This document shows, one piece after another, positions 26,692 to 35,224 of a stretch of 64,000 nucleotides of DNA. Position 1 is the first letter of the stretch; every line of letters begins with the position of its first letter. This DNA comes from DASUBV01 sp036501025 (GTDB lineage Bacteria > Actinomycetota > Actinomycetes > Streptosporangiales > Streptosporangiaceae): positions 124,001 to 188,000 of the forward strand of contig DASYBB010000044.1 of the NCBI GenBank assembly GCA_036501025.1, read 5' to 3'. The position numbers were made by a program, and so were the translations under genes. The notes under the pieces were generated by a model. The model was not told the origin of the DNA and searched no databases. It saw nothing but the letters and a program-made list of their open reading frames with translations.

Positions 26692-27630
26692 CTACAGGCG
26701 GTGGACCCGGACCGCCGTGTCGTGGAACAGGTCGGCGCGCTCGGACGGGCTCCCGTCCCGGCTGACCAGCTTGTAGGCGTTCCACAGGGTGACCAGGTCG
26801 CACAGGTGGGCGTCGAAGGGCCAGTTGCTCTCGAACATCGAGCGCCCGGTGCCGAACAGCTCGATCAGCCGGCGCAGGTCGGCGCCCCAGTACGCCGCGA
26901 TGGACTCCGACGAGACCGGGCCGATGTCAGCCGCGTCGGTGACGAACGTCATCCCGATGCCGCCGACCTTCAGCACCACGTTCGGGCAGGAAGCCAGGGC
27001 CTTCATGTCCTGGCGCCAGCGGTCCAGGACGTCATCCCTGGTCCACCCCTGCAGCCGCGGGTCAAACGACGGCCGGGGCGGCGTGCCGATGTGATCGAGC
27101 ACGATCGTCAGGTCCGGGCAGGACCGGGCCAGCTGCAGCACGTCGGGCAGGTCCGGGGAGAGCACGAACAGCTCGAGGATGAGATCGCGCTGCTCCAGCT
27201 GCCGGATGCCGCGCCGCAGCTCCGGGCTGGTCAGCCAGCCGGGCGGCGGCTTGGGCTGGTTGAAGTTGCTGTCCCGGACGCGCACGCCGCGGAACCGGCC
27301 GCCCGCTGCCCCGGCGTGGGCGTCGAGGACATCGCCGGCGGCATCGCCGATCATCAGGTCGGCGTAGCCGATGATGCCCTGGACGAGATCGTCGCCGGCC
27401 GTCTGCTCGACCACCCACTCCGTCTCCCCCACCGGGGCCATCGACAGCAGCGAGCCGCTGGGCCGGTAGCCGGACTGCGTCTCGACGTACACGGTGCTGG
27501 TCACCCGGTGACCCCCGCCGTCCCGGCGCAGGTCGGCCACGCTGTACGGGCCGTAGAACACCGACCCCTCGCCGTAGAGGTGGTGGTGCGGATCGCAGAT
27601 CGGCAGGTCCGGCTCCAGTGCCTGTTCCAT
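26692..27630 (-). CDS. Amidohydrolase family 2 (TIM-barrel metal hydrolase/decarboxylase-like)
   Basis: 312 residues. PICDPHHHLYG near the N-terminus is the HxH metal motif of the amidohydrolase-2 group, and LTIVLDHIGTPPRPSFD and RSMFESNWPFDA supply the later His and Asp-region positions. Members hydrolyse lactones or decarboxylate aromatic acids. ATG 27630 follows GAGGAGGAGGC. It lies 49 bp downstream of an LLM oxidoreductase gene on the same strand and is the last gene of the island transcript starting near 29.38 kb. A lactonase step after Baeyer-Villiger-type oxygenation would fit but is not proven. Confidence 0.88.
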   Translation of the reverse strand: MEQALEPDLPICDPHHHLYGEGSVFYGPYSVADLRRDGGGHRVTSTVYVETQSGYRPSGSLLSMAPVGETEWVVEQTAGDDLVQGIIGYADLMIGDAAGDVLDAHAGAAGGRFRGVRVRDSNFNQPKPPPGWLTSPELRRGIRQLEQRDLILELFVLSPDLPDVLQLARSCPDLTIVLDHIGTPPRPSFDPRLQGWTRDDVLDRWRQDMKALASCPNVVLKVGGIGMTFVTDAADIGPVSSESIAAYWGADLRRLIELFGTGRSMFESNWPFDAHLCDLVTLWNAYKLVSRDGSPSERADLFHDTAVRVHRL

Positions 27631-27679
27631 GAGCCTCCTCCTCGAGGCTGGGCGCCCGGCGGGGCGGTGACGTCCGGGC

Positions 27680-28780
27680 TCACGCCGAGACGGGCGACAC
27701 TTCCGCCCCGAGGTGGCGCACGGCCGGGAAGACCTTGTCGGCGATCAGCTCGTAGGTCCGCAGCACGTCCCGCTGCTCGAGGTCGCCGCCCATGTTGATG
27801 CTCAGGATCACGTTCTGGAAGCCGAACTCCTCGTGCATCCGGTGCAGCTTCTCGATCACCTTGTCGGGGTGGCCGACCAGGGTGGAGGGCACGTCGAGGA
27901 CGTCCAGCGGGTGGTTGACGTTGTTCTCCCACCATGAGTCGGCGTGCAGCTCGTAGCTCTTCGGGACCGCGCCGTCCTTGCCCATGACCGAGCCGTGCTG
28001 GCCCAGCTGGGCCATGTAGTTGAGTGACGTCTGCCGCAGCAGGCTCTCGGCCCGGGCCTGGTCGGTGTCCACGAACGTCGACGCCAGGCCCCAGGCCTGC
28101 TCGGTGGTCTCCGCCGCCCCGGCCCGCCGGCGGGCCAGCATGTACCCCTTGTAGGTGGCCTCGATCTCGGCCTGGACCGAGTACGGGTTCCCGGCGAGGA
28201 TCCCGTACCCGCGCTCGACCGCGAAGTCGAACGTCTGCTGGGTCTTGAACACGGCGACGGAAATGGGGACCCGCTTCTGGACCGGCCGGGGGTACACCGT
28301 GATCCCGTCCAGGTTCCAGTACTCCCCCTCCATGGTCACGTTCTCCTCGGACAGGAGGCGGTCGATCATGACCGTCGACTCGAGGAACCGGCCCATGCTC
28401 TCGTTCTGGTCCACGCCCATGGCCGCGAACTCCCGGGCCTGGTAGCCCCGCCCGACGCCCAGGTGGAACCGGCCGTTGCTGAGCACGTCCACCATGGCGA
28501 TCTCCTCCGCCGCCCGCACCGGGTGGGTGAAGGCCGGGATGATCACCGCCGTGCCGAGGCGGATGCGCTTGGTGACGCGCGCCGCGGCGGCGGCCAGCAC
28601 CATGGGATTGGGCAGGGTGCCGTACTCCGAGATCCGGTGCTCGCCGAGGAAGATCTCGTCGAAGCCGACCTCATCGGCCACCCGGAACTGCTCGAGGTTG
28701 TCCTCGTACACCTGAGCCGCGGACTTTCCCGGCGGCTGCTGAAGGATGTAGAACAGCCCGAACTTCACAACGCGCACCAT
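27680..28780 (-). CDS. LLM class flavin-dependent oxidoreductase
   Basis: About 366 residues from ATG 28780, preceded by GAGAGAAAG; an upstream in-frame ATG at 28801 is less likely. The luciferase-like barrel is recognised by FGLFYILQQPP, ADEVGFDEIFLGEHRISEYG, TKRIRLGTAVIIPAFTHPVR and MVDVLSNGRFHLGVGRGYQA. Such enzymes are monooxygenases using FMNH2 or oxidoreductases using F420. A flavin reductase gene lies immediately upstream in the same direction, which favours an FMNH2-dependent monooxygenase. The candidate operator at 28853-28866 is about 75 nt upstream of its start. Confidence 0.92.
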   Translation of the reverse strand: MVRVVKFGLFYILQQPPGKSAAQVYEDNLEQFRVADEVGFDEIFLGEHRISEYGTLPNPMVLAAAAARVTKRIRLGTAVIIPAFTHPVRAAEEIAMVDVLSNGRFHLGVGRGYQAREFAAMGVDQNESMGRFLESTVMIDRLLSEENVTMEGEYWNLDGITVYPRPVQKRVPISVAVFKTQQTFDFAVERGYGILAGNPYSVQAEIEATYKGYMLARRRAGAAETTEQAWGLASTFVDTDQARAESLLRQTSLNYMAQLGQHGSVMGKDGAVPKSYELHADSWWENNVNHPLDVLDVPSTLVGHPDKVIEKLHRMHEEFGFQNVILSINMGGDLEQRDVLRTYELIADKVFPAVRHLGAEVSPVSA

Positions 28781-28852
28781 GCTTTCTCTCGGAGTGACCA
28801 CCGCGCCGCCCGGGGTCCCCGGTGTCCAGGAACTCCAGAGGAATACCGTCTA

Positions 28853-28866
28853 TTACTATACTGTAA
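28853..28866. promoter_or_regulatory. Candidate operator A, TTACTATACTGTAA
   Basis: An AT-rich partly palindromic site (TTAC and GTAA arms) in an otherwise GC-rich gap between the flavin reductase stop and the LLM gene start. It shares the CTATACTGT core with site B and the TACTATA core with sites D and E. Function is inferred from recurrence and position. Confidence 0.6.
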
Positions 28867-28884
28867 ATCGCCGCTACACCAGGG

Positions 28885-29382
28885 CTAGGACGAGAACGTC
28901 CCGAAGCCCGAGCGGTAGAACAGCAGCGGGTCGCCCGTGCTGCTGCCCAGGTCGTGCACCCGGCCGACGACGAGGTAGTGGTCGCCGGCCAGGTCGGCCC
29001 GCTCGATGGTGCAGTCGAGCCAGGCCAGGGCGCCCTCGATGCGGGGCGATCCGCTGTCCGTCGGCGTCCACCGGACGCCCGCGAACTTGTCCGCCCCCGG
29101 CACGGCGAAGCCCCGGCAGACCATCTCCTGGTCGTTGGCGAGGACGTTGACGCAGAACCGGCCGACCTCGGCCACCCGGGGCCAGCTGGTCGAGGACCGG
29201 CCTGCGGCGATGGCCACCAGCGGCGGGTCCAGCGACAGGGCGAAGAAGGACTGACACGTCAGGCCGACCGGCCCGGCGGGGGACATCGCGGCCACGATGG
29301 CCACGCCGCTGGCGAAGTGGCCGAGCACGGCGCGGTACCTGGGAGCCTCGATTGTCATCGCTCCACGCGTCATCTCGTTCAT
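28885..29382 (-). CDS. Flavin reductase family protein
   Basis: About 165 residues. YRAVLGHFASGVAIVAA, GLTCQSFFALSLDPPLVAIA and RFCVNVLANDQEMVCRGFA are typical of the FMN-binding split-barrel flavin reductases that supply reduced FMN to two-component monooxygenases. ATG 29382 lies directly behind the AT-rich site B and may be leaderless; ATG 29373 and ATG 29358 are in-frame alternatives. It precedes the LLM gene at 28780 and could serve it and the other LLM enzymes of the island. Confidence 0.9.
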   Translation of the reverse strand: MNEMTRGAMTIEAPRYRAVLGHFASGVAIVAAMSPAGPVGLTCQSFFALSLDPPLVAIAAGRSSTSWPRVAEVGRFCVNVLANDQEMVCRGFAVPGADKFAGVRWTPTDSGSPRIEGALAWLDCTIERADLAGDHYLVVGRVHDLGSSTGDPLLFYRSGFGTFSS

Positions 29383-29387
29383 TACAA

Positions 29388-29406
29388 GACAGTATAGCAC
29401 TATGCA
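29388..29406. promoter_or_regulatory. Candidate operator B upstream of the flavin reductase gene
   Basis: GACAGTATAGCACTATGCA on the plus strand; on the minus strand it reads GTGCTATACTGTC with a TATACT that could be a -10 box 10 nt before ATG 29382. It matches the core shared by the other four sites of the island. Confidence 0.6.
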
Positions 29407-29532
29407 ATAAAGCTGAGAAGTATCCCGGATGCGCTGATCGGCGGGGACCCCGGGCGGCGGCCAGCGGCGAGCTGGCCGGCCGCCCGGAAGTGCAGGTCAC
29501 AGGCCGGGGAGCGCAGGTCGCGGGACAGCCGC

Positions 29533-30318
29533 TCAGCTGCCGGAGCCGTCCAGGAACCCGCCGACCACCTCGACGAACGCGTCCTCCTGCTCGATCATCG
29601 GGTAGTGGCCGGCCTCCTCGATGACGTGCAGCCGGGCGCCCCCGATCAGGCTGGCCAGCTCCTCCGCGTAGGCCACCGGCAGCAGGCCGTCGGAGGCCCC
29701 GTGCACGACCAGGGTCGGCGCGGCCACGTACTGGAGGCGGCGGCGCAGGCCGCGCTCGGCGATCGGCCACATGAACTTCGTCGCGGTGGCGCGATTCTGG
29801 GCCTCGAACATGGCGTTCGCGTCCGGGTCGTCCGGGTCGGGCACGAAGATGGTCGGCTCGGGCTGGGGCCGGCTGTCCGGGTCGTGCCACTTGGCCGCCA
29901 GCACCGCCCGGGCCGGGCCGAACGGGTCGGGCGCCGGCTGGTCGTCGAGCCACAGCCCGAAGGAGTCGACCAGGACCAGCCGCCGGACGGCCTGCGGGAC
30001 CAGCACGGCCAGCTCCGCGGCGAGCATCCCGCCCATGGAGTGGCCGACCACGTCAACCTGCTCGAGCCCCCACGAGGCGAGCAGCGACCGGTAGAACAGG
30101 ATCAGGTCGGTCAGGTCCCGGACCTGATCGAAGCCGGTCGAGCTGCCGTAGCCCGGCTGCTCGGGGGCCAGCACCCGGTGACTTTCCGCCAGCCGGGTCA
30201 GGAACCCGGCGCTGCCGGGGTGCCGCTCGTAGCCGTGCAGGAACAGGACGGGCTCGCCCGTCCCCTCCGACCACACGTTGATCTCGAACTGCCCGATTGT
30301 CTGCCGCTCAACGGCCAT
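29533..30318 (-). CDS. Alpha/beta hydrolase
   Basis: 261 residues, standard single-domain size. VLFLHGYERHPGS is the oxyanion region, VVGHSMGGMLAAEL the nucleophile elbow with Ser, and IEEAGHYPMIEQ carries the catalytic His; the Asp probably lies in VHGASDGLLPVAY. It would hydrolyse an ester, a C-C bond or a CoA thioester in the cytosol. The start overlaps the end of the CoA-transferase gene by 11 bp, so it closes the long transporter/CoA-transferase transcript. Its ribosome-site region abuts three 15-bp repeats. Confidence 0.9.
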   Translation of the reverse strand: MAVERQTIGQFEINVWSEGTGEPVLFLHGYERHPGSAGFLTRLAESHRVLAPEQPGYGSSTGFDQVRDLTDLILFYRSLLASWGLEQVDVVGHSMGGMLAAELAVLVPQAVRRLVLVDSFGLWLDDQPAPDPFGPARAVLAAKWHDPDSRPQPEPTIFVPDPDDPDANAMFEAQNRATATKFMWPIAERGLRRRLQYVAAPTLVVHGASDGLLPVAYAEELASLIGGARLHVIEEAGHYPMIEQEDAFVEVVGGFLDGSGS

Positions 30319-31618
30319 CCTGGTCTGCCTCTCTCATGCGTGCTGATCTCATGCGTGCTGATCTCATGCGTGCTGGCGATTGCGGGCCGGCCGCCGGCTC
30401 GGCCCACTCCTGCAGGACTGCCTCGGTGTGCTGCCCGGCCTCCGGCGGGCAGACGACCTCGTCGGCCGCCGGGCGGGCCGCGGCCGAGGCCACGATCCAC
30501 GGGAGCGACTGGGTCAGGTACACGTCCTCGGTGCCGGGCCACGCCGTGCGGTGGAACAGCCCGCGCGCCGCGAACTGCTCCTCCCCCAGCACCTCATGGG
30601 GCTGGTACACCCGGCCCCAGCCGAGCTTGATGGCCTGGCCCTCCCGGTACGCCGTCTCGCCGTCCATCGACCGCAGGAAGTCGGCGATGACCTCGCCGGC
30701 CCGCCGGCCGCGCTCGGAGATCACGACCGGGTTGGGGCCGCGCAGCTCCCTCAGGTCGGCGTAGGCCGGCTCGTCGAGGTCCTGGATCGCCCCTTCCCGG
30801 CGCATCCAGTCCTTCAGGTCGGTCCACTCCCGCTGCGTCCTCGGGAGCAGCCCGAACGGGTAGAAGTAGCCGCCGTCGGCGCTGGCCAGCTGCCACCGGC
30901 CGGTCGGGAACGCGGTGGCGTAGCCGCCGCCGCGGCGGCGCAGGACCTCGCGGCGGTAGACCCAGTGCGCGAACAGCTGCTCGGTGCCCTGGAACGCGGC
31001 CGCCTGGGCCGACACGTCGTACAGCTCGCCCGGCCGTCCCGACCGCACGGCCAGGAGCGCGGCGATGGCGCCGTACAGCCCGGCCGAGTGCATCGCCTGC
31101 TCGGCCGGCGGCATGACCGGGCTGGAGCTCTCCTCCGGCCCGTAGCCCGACAGCCCGGCCGTCCCCGAGCGCGCGGCCACGTGCAGGTCATCGGCCCGGT
31201 CCTCGTCCCGGTACCCGAGGCCGTAGGCCGACAGGGCGACCACCGCGGCGCGCCCGAAGCCGCCCGGCAGCGCGGACGAGAGCCGGTCGAGCGCGTCCGC
31301 GCCGGCCAGGATCACGTCGGCGGCCTGCGCCAGGCGCGCCAGCGTGGCGGTCCCGCCTGCCGCGCTGAGGTCGACGGCGACGGAACGCTTGCCCACGTTG
31401 AAATGCCAGAAGTAGAGGCTGACCGGCTGCCCGGCCGGCGACACGGCGAGCGGCCAGGCCCGGCGCAGCTCGTGGCCGCCGGGCGGCTCGGCCAGCACGA
31501 CGTCGGCGCCCAGCTGGGTGAGCAGCTTGGCCGCGAACTGGCCCCACCGGTCGGTCAGGTCGAGGACGCGGATCTGCTGGAACGAGGAGAACGGCTGGCG
31601 CATGGGAGCCTCAGACAA
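30308..31618 (-). CDS. CaiB/BaiF CoA-transferase homologue lacking the catalytic Asp
   Basis: 436 residues. The fold is clear from IRVLDLTDRWGQFAAKLL, LGADVVLAEPPGG and the terminal helical region. At the position of the catalytic Asp in family III transferases the sequence reads QAMHSAGLYGAIAALLAV, with Met where the neighbour has YSDHAAGYFGALAVLAAL. If this alignment is right the protein is not a transferase by itself and may pair with the Asp-containing product of the upstream overlapping gene, as in known two-subunit transferases such as BbsEF. The C-terminus has three RMRSA-type repeats. ATG 31618 overlaps the upstream stop. Confidence 0.88.
   Translation of the reverse strand: MSEAPMRQPFSSFQQIRVLDLTDRWGQFAAKLLTQLGADVVLAEPPGGHELRRAWPLAVSPAGQPVSLYFWHFNVGKRSVAVDLSAAGGTATLARLAQAADVILAGADALDRLSSALPGGFGRAAVVALSAYGLGYRDEDRADDLHVAARSGTAGLSGYGPEESSSPVMPPAEQAMHSAGLYGAIAALLAVRSGRPGELYDVSAQAAAFQGTEQLFAHWVYRREVLRRRGGGYATAFPTGRWQLASADGGYFYPFGLLPRTQREWTDLKDWMRREGAIQDLDEPAYADLRELRGPNPVVISERGRRAGEVIADFLRSMDGETAYREGQAIKLGWGRVYQPHEVLGEEQFAARGLFHRTAWPGTEDVYLTQSLPWIVASAAARPAADEVVCPPEAGQHTEAVLQEWAEPAAGPQSPARMRSARMRSARMREADQDGR
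30332..30376 (-). repeat. 15-bp tandem repeat, three copies, at the CoA-transferase 3' end
   Basis: atctcatgcgtgctg (plus strand) is repeated three times with a 15-bp period. On the coding strand it adds RMRSA-type pentapeptides near the C-terminus of the CoA-transferase, just before the start region of the hydrolase gene. Confidence 0.92.
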
Positions 31619-32828
31619 CCCCTTCGGCGGCGAGCTCGCGGATGCTGGCGGGCGACAGGCCCAGCAGGCCGCCGTAGACCGCGTCGTTGGCCTCGCCGAA
31701 CGTGGGCGCGGCGCGGCGCAGGCCCGGGCCGGCGGCCGACGCGATGGCGCCCATCTGGAACTCGCGCGCCCCGAGGAGCGGGTGGCTGGCCTCCTGGTAG
31801 TAGCCGTGAGCGCGCAGGGCCGGGTCGGCCAGCAGCTCGGCCGTCGTCAGCAGCGGCGAGCACGGCACGCCGGCGCCCGCCAGCTCCGCGACGACCGTGT
31901 CCCGGGGCCGGGCCTCCGTCCATCCCGACACGGCCCGGTCGAGCAGCGGGCGGTGACCGGCCCGCCCGGCAGGCGAGGAGAAGCGGGCGTCGCGGGCGAG
32001 GTCGTCGCGGTCCAGGACGCCGGCCAGCGCCGCCCACTGGTCATCGGTCCGCGCCGAGATAGCGCACCAGCTGTCCTCGCCGGCGCACCGGTACAGGCCG
32101 GCCGGGGCGTCGCGGGCGCCGAACGGCACGTTGCCCCAGCCCGCGAAGGGGCGGCCGTTGACCTGGTAGTCGAGCAGGGCGGCCGACGTCAGGGCGACCG
32201 ACGCCTCGACCTGGCCGAGGTCGATCATGGCCCCGTCGCCCGTCGCGTCGCGCTCGGTGAGCGCGGCCAGGACGGCCAGCGCGCCGAAGTAGCCCGCGGC
32301 GTGGTCGCTGTAGGAGTAGCCGAGGCCGGCCGGCTCGACGCCCGGCCGGCCGGTCATGCCGTGCAGGCCGCTGACCGCCTGCATGACCGGCCCGAAGACG
32401 ACGTAGCCCTCGTTCGGGCCGCCCCAGCCGAACCCCGTCATGCTGAGGTAGACCAGCCGCGGGCTGGCCGCGCGCATCGCCGCCCACGACAGCCCCCAGG
32501 ACTCCAGCACGTGCGGGGTGAAGTTCTCCACCACGACGTCGCAGCGGGCGACCAGCCCCAGGGCCAGGTCAAGCGCCTTCGGGTGGCGCATGTTGAGGGT
32601 GATGCCGCGCTTGTTGCGGTTGAGGTTGTTCCACAGGCCGCCCTCCTCCCACGACGCCGGGTCGGTGCCGGGCGGCTGAATCCGGTTGCGCATGCCGTCC
32701 GGGTGGTGGGGCCACTCGACCTTGATGACCTCGGCGCCGAAGTCGGCCAGGATCTGGGTGCACTGCGGACCGGAGATAACCCAGGTGAAGTCGAGGACGC
32801 GGATGCCCTCCAGCGGCGGCCCCGGCAT
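31611..32828 (-). CDS. CaiB/BaiF family CoA-transferase
   Basis: 405 residues, normal family length. EGIRVLDFTWVISGPQCTQI, FGAEVIKVEWPHHPDGMR, NRNKRGITLNM, VVENFTPHVLESWGL and GYSYSDHAAGYFGALAVLAAL (with the expected catalytic Asp) identify a class III CoA-transferase. It moves CoA from a donor such as succinyl-CoA onto a carboxylic acid. Its ATG overlaps the stop of the crotonase gene by one base (TAATG) and its own stop overlaps the Asp-less homologue, so the three are tightly coupled. The acceptor acid is unknown. Confidence 0.92.
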   Translation of the reverse strand: MPGPPLEGIRVLDFTWVISGPQCTQILADFGAEVIKVEWPHHPDGMRNRIQPPGTDPASWEEGGLWNNLNRNKRGITLNMRHPKALDLALGLVARCDVVVENFTPHVLESWGLSWAAMRAASPRLVYLSMTGFGWGGPNEGYVVFGPVMQAVSGLHGMTGRPGVEPAGLGYSYSDHAAGYFGALAVLAALTERDATGDGAMIDLGQVEASVALTSAALLDYQVNGRPFAGWGNVPFGARDAPAGLYRCAGEDSWCAISARTDDQWAALAGVLDRDDLARDARFSSPAGRAGHRPLLDRAVSGWTEARPRDTVVAELAGAGVPCSPLLTTAELLADPALRAHGYYQEASHPLLGAREFQMGAIASAAGPGLRRAAPTFGEANDAVYGGLLGLSPASIRELAAEGVV

Positions 32829-33604
32829 TACCGGCCCGTGTAGTGGGCCGGCCGCCGCTCGGTCCAGGCCAGCACCGCCTCCCGGCTGTCCTCCCGCGGG
32901 CCGAGGAACAGCCGGGCTTCGGTCTCCTGCCGGGCCATGTCCTGGTCCGGCAGGGAGCGCATCTGGCGCATGAGCTTCTTGGTCTGCTGGACGTGCTGGG
33001 GCGGCAGGGCGGCGATCTTCTTAGCCCAGCGCATCGCCTCGTCCATGAGCTCCTCCGGCGGCACCACGGCGTTGAGGAGGTTGAGCGCGAGCAGCCGCTC
33101 GGCCGGCAGCCGGTCGCCGATCATGGCGATCTCGGCGGCCACCGGCCAGGGCATGATGTCGGTCCCGGCCAGCCAGTACGGGCCCAGGGCGCCGGTGGGC
33201 ACCTCGGACATGGCGAACTGGGCGCCCGCGGCGGCGACGCGGATGTCGCAGTCCAGCACCATGTACCAGCCCAGGCCCATGGCGAAGCCGTTGACCGCGG
33301 CGACGATCGGCTTGTTGGTGTCCGGCATCCCGAACAGGTTGTACTCGCTGTTGTAGTGAAGCGGGACCATCTTGCCGTCCCCCTGCGCGTACCCCTCGGC
33401 CTGGCTCTTCAGGTCCCGGCCCGCGCAGAAGGAACGGCCGGCCCCGGTCAGGATGGCGACCCGGGCGCTCTCGGTCTCCTCGAAGGTCCTCATGGCGTCG
33501 AGGAACTCGGTCTTCATCTCCGGTGACATGGCATTCAGCCGCTCGGGCCGGTTCAGCGTGATGACGCAGACGTGCTCGTCCTGCTCGTAGTTGACGAAGC
33601 TCAT
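32828..33604 (-). CDS. Enoyl-CoA hydratase/isomerase family protein
   Basis: 258 residues, standard crotonase length. ITLNRPERLNAMSPEM, GAGRSFCAGRDLKSQ (oxyanion hole), GFAMGLGWYMVLDCDIRVA and FAMSEVPTGALGPYW define the fold. The Glu of SEVPTG is kept; the position of the other usual catalytic Glu holds an aromatic residue, so the enzyme may be an isomerase, a hydrolase or a one-Glu hydratase. The start follows CAGGAGAACC. It is the first cytosolic enzyme gene after the ABC importer genes in transcription order and feeds directly into the CoA-transferase genes. Confidence 0.9.
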   Translation of the reverse strand: MSFVNYEQDEHVCVITLNRPERLNAMSPEMKTEFLDAMRTFEETESARVAILTGAGRSFCAGRDLKSQAEGYAQGDGKMVPLHYNSEYNLFGMPDTNKPIVAAVNGFAMGLGWYMVLDCDIRVAAAGAQFAMSEVPTGALGPYWLAGTDIMPWPVAAEIAMIGDRLPAERLLALNLLNAVVPPEELMDEAMRWAKKIAALPPQHVQQTKKLMRQMRSLPDQDMARQETEARLFLGPREDSREAVLAWTERRPAHYTGR

Positions 33605-33647
33605 GCGGTTCTCCTGGTGGGTCAGAGGTGGTTACTGGCCTGCTGGG

Positions 33648-34451
33648 TCAAGGAATCGGGCCGGGCGCCGGGGGCGCGGGCTCCGCCGGGTCAGCTGGGC
33701 GGCCCTGGATCTCGTAGGCGGCCTCGAGCTCGTCCAGGCTGACCGCAGCGGCCGCAGTGGCCAGGGCGACGTTCCCGTAGGACAGGACGACGACGTCGTC
33801 GGCCAGCTCCTGGGACCGCTTGACGTACTGCTCGATGATGACGAAGGTGGTCGCGCCCCGGAATTCGGCCAGGACGCCGAACAGCTGGTCCACGATGGCC
33901 GGGGCCAGGCCGTGCGAGAGCTCGTCGATGACCAGCAGCGCGGGCTTCTGGACGAGGAAGCGGCTCAGCGCCAGCATCTGCTGCTCGCCGCCCGACAGCA
34001 TGCCCGCCCGGGTCCCGGACCGCTGGCCGAGGAAGGGAAAGATGGCCGCCGCCTCGTCGACCACCGCCCGCCGCTGCCGGCCGGACAGGCCGCGCCGGCC
34101 GACGACCAGGTTCTCGGCCACGGTGAGGGCGGGGAAGACCGCGCCCTCCTCGGGCACGTAGGCGATGCCGCGCCGGGCCCGGCGGAAGTGCGCCTCGCGG
34201 CTGATGTCGGTGCCGTCGAGCAGCACCGTTCCCGGGCCGGTGGTGATGGTCCCCGCGATGCACGAGGCCAGCGTCGACTTCCCGGCGCCGTTCGGCCCGA
34301 GGATCGAGCAGATGGCGCCGGCCGCGACCTCGACCGTGACCTCGTGCAGCGCCTCGAGCGCGCCGTAGGAGTGGCTGAGGCCGCGGACGCTGAGGGCCGA
34401 GCCGTGGACCGGCTGGCGTGGTGACTCCTTCGTCGCTTCCGCCGTGGTCAT
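33648..34451 (-). CDS. Branched-chain-type ABC transporter ATP-binding protein (LivF-like)
   Basis: 267 residues. Walker A is GPNGAGKST, the signature LSGGEQQMLAL, Walker B LLVIDELSHGLAP, and the D-loop/H-loop region VIIEQYVKRS has Gln-Tyr in place of the usual His context, as is common in LivF proteins. The start overlaps the stop of the LivG-like gene by 4 nt. With the LivG-like ATPase, the fused permease and the binding lipoprotein it forms a HAAT-type importer. In actinomycete catabolic islands such importers often carry aromatic or terpenoid acids rather than leucine. Confidence 0.93.
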   Translation of the reverse strand: MTTAEATKESPRQPVHGSALSVRGLSHSYGALEALHEVTVEVAAGAICSILGPNGAGKSTLASCIAGTITTGPGTVLLDGTDISREAHFRRARRGIAYVPEEGAVFPALTVAENLVVGRRGLSGRQRRAVVDEAAAIFPFLGQRSGTRAGMLSGGEQQMLALSRFLVQKPALLVIDELSHGLAPAIVDQLFGVLAEFRGATTFVIIEQYVKRSQELADDVVVLSYGNVALATAAAAVSLDELEAAYEIQGRPADPAEPAPPAPGPIP

Positions 34452-35224
34452 CGCTCGTCCCCCCCGAAGTAGGCCTCCCGCACGCTGGGGTCCTGGATGA
34501 TCTCGGCGGCCGGGCCGTCGGCGATCTTGACGCCGAAGTTCAGCACCACCAGCCGCTGCGCCAGCCGCAGGACCGACTCCACGTCGTGCTCGATGAGCAC
34601 GACCGTGACCCCGAGGCTGCGCTGCACGTGCAGCAGCGCGTCGCCGAGGCTCGCCCGCTCGACCTGGTCGAGCCCGGACAGCGGCTCGTCCAGCAGCAGC
34701 ACCCGGGGCTGCGAGGCCAGTGCCATGGCCAGCTCGACGATGCGCAGGCCGCCCAGCGACAGGCGCGACACCCGGTCCTGCGGCCGGAGCCGCCACGGGT
34801 CGGCGCTCACCAGCTCGGCCAGGTCCGCGGTGCGCCCCGGCGCCCGGCGCCGCCACAGGTGCGGGATCTGCCCGGCCAGGGCCAGGTGCTCGCCCACCGA
34901 CAGCTCGGGGAAGAGCATGGCCCGCTGGAACGTCCGGGCCAGGCCCATCCGGACGCGCCGGTGGACGCTGGCCCCGCCGCACGGCACGGAGCAGACCGAC
35001 AGGGTGCCGGCCGAGGCCGGGACCAGACCGGTGATGACGTTCAGCATGGTCGTCTTGCCCGAGCCGTTGGGGCCGATGAGCCCGACGAACTCGCCCGCCG
35101 TGGTGGTCAGCGAGACGTCCGACAGCGCGGTCAGCCCGCCGAAGCGGACCGTGACCCCGGCCAGGCGGAGCGTCTCCTCGCTGCTGAGGCCGGCCGCGGC
35201 CCCGGCCGTCATGGCGCTAGTCAC
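34448..35224 (-). CDS. Branched-chain-type ABC transporter ATP-binding protein (LivG-like)
   Basis: 258 residues. Walker A GPNGSGKTT, FQRAMLFPELSV (Q-loop region of LivG), Walker B RVLLLDEPLSGLD and LIEHDVESV are intact. The ABC signature reads LSLGGLRIVELA instead of the common LSxGxQR, so the Gln/Arg pair is altered. It overlaps the permease gene by 8 bp and the LivF-like gene by 4 bp, consistent with balanced synthesis. It probably forms the ATPase heterodimer with the LivF-like protein under the fused permease. Confidence 0.92.
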   Translation of the reverse strand: MTSAMTAGAAAGLSSEETLRLAGVTVRFGGLTALSDVSLTTTAGEFVGLIGPNGSGKTTMLNVITGLVPASAGTLSVCSVPCGGASVHRRVRMGLARTFQRAMLFPELSVGEHLALAGQIPHLWRRRAPGRTADLAELVSADPWRLRPQDRVSRLSLGGLRIVELAMALASQPRVLLLDEPLSGLDQVERASLGDALLHVQRSLGVTVVLIEHDVESVLRLAQRLVVLNFGVKIADGPAAEIIQDPSVREAYFGGDER

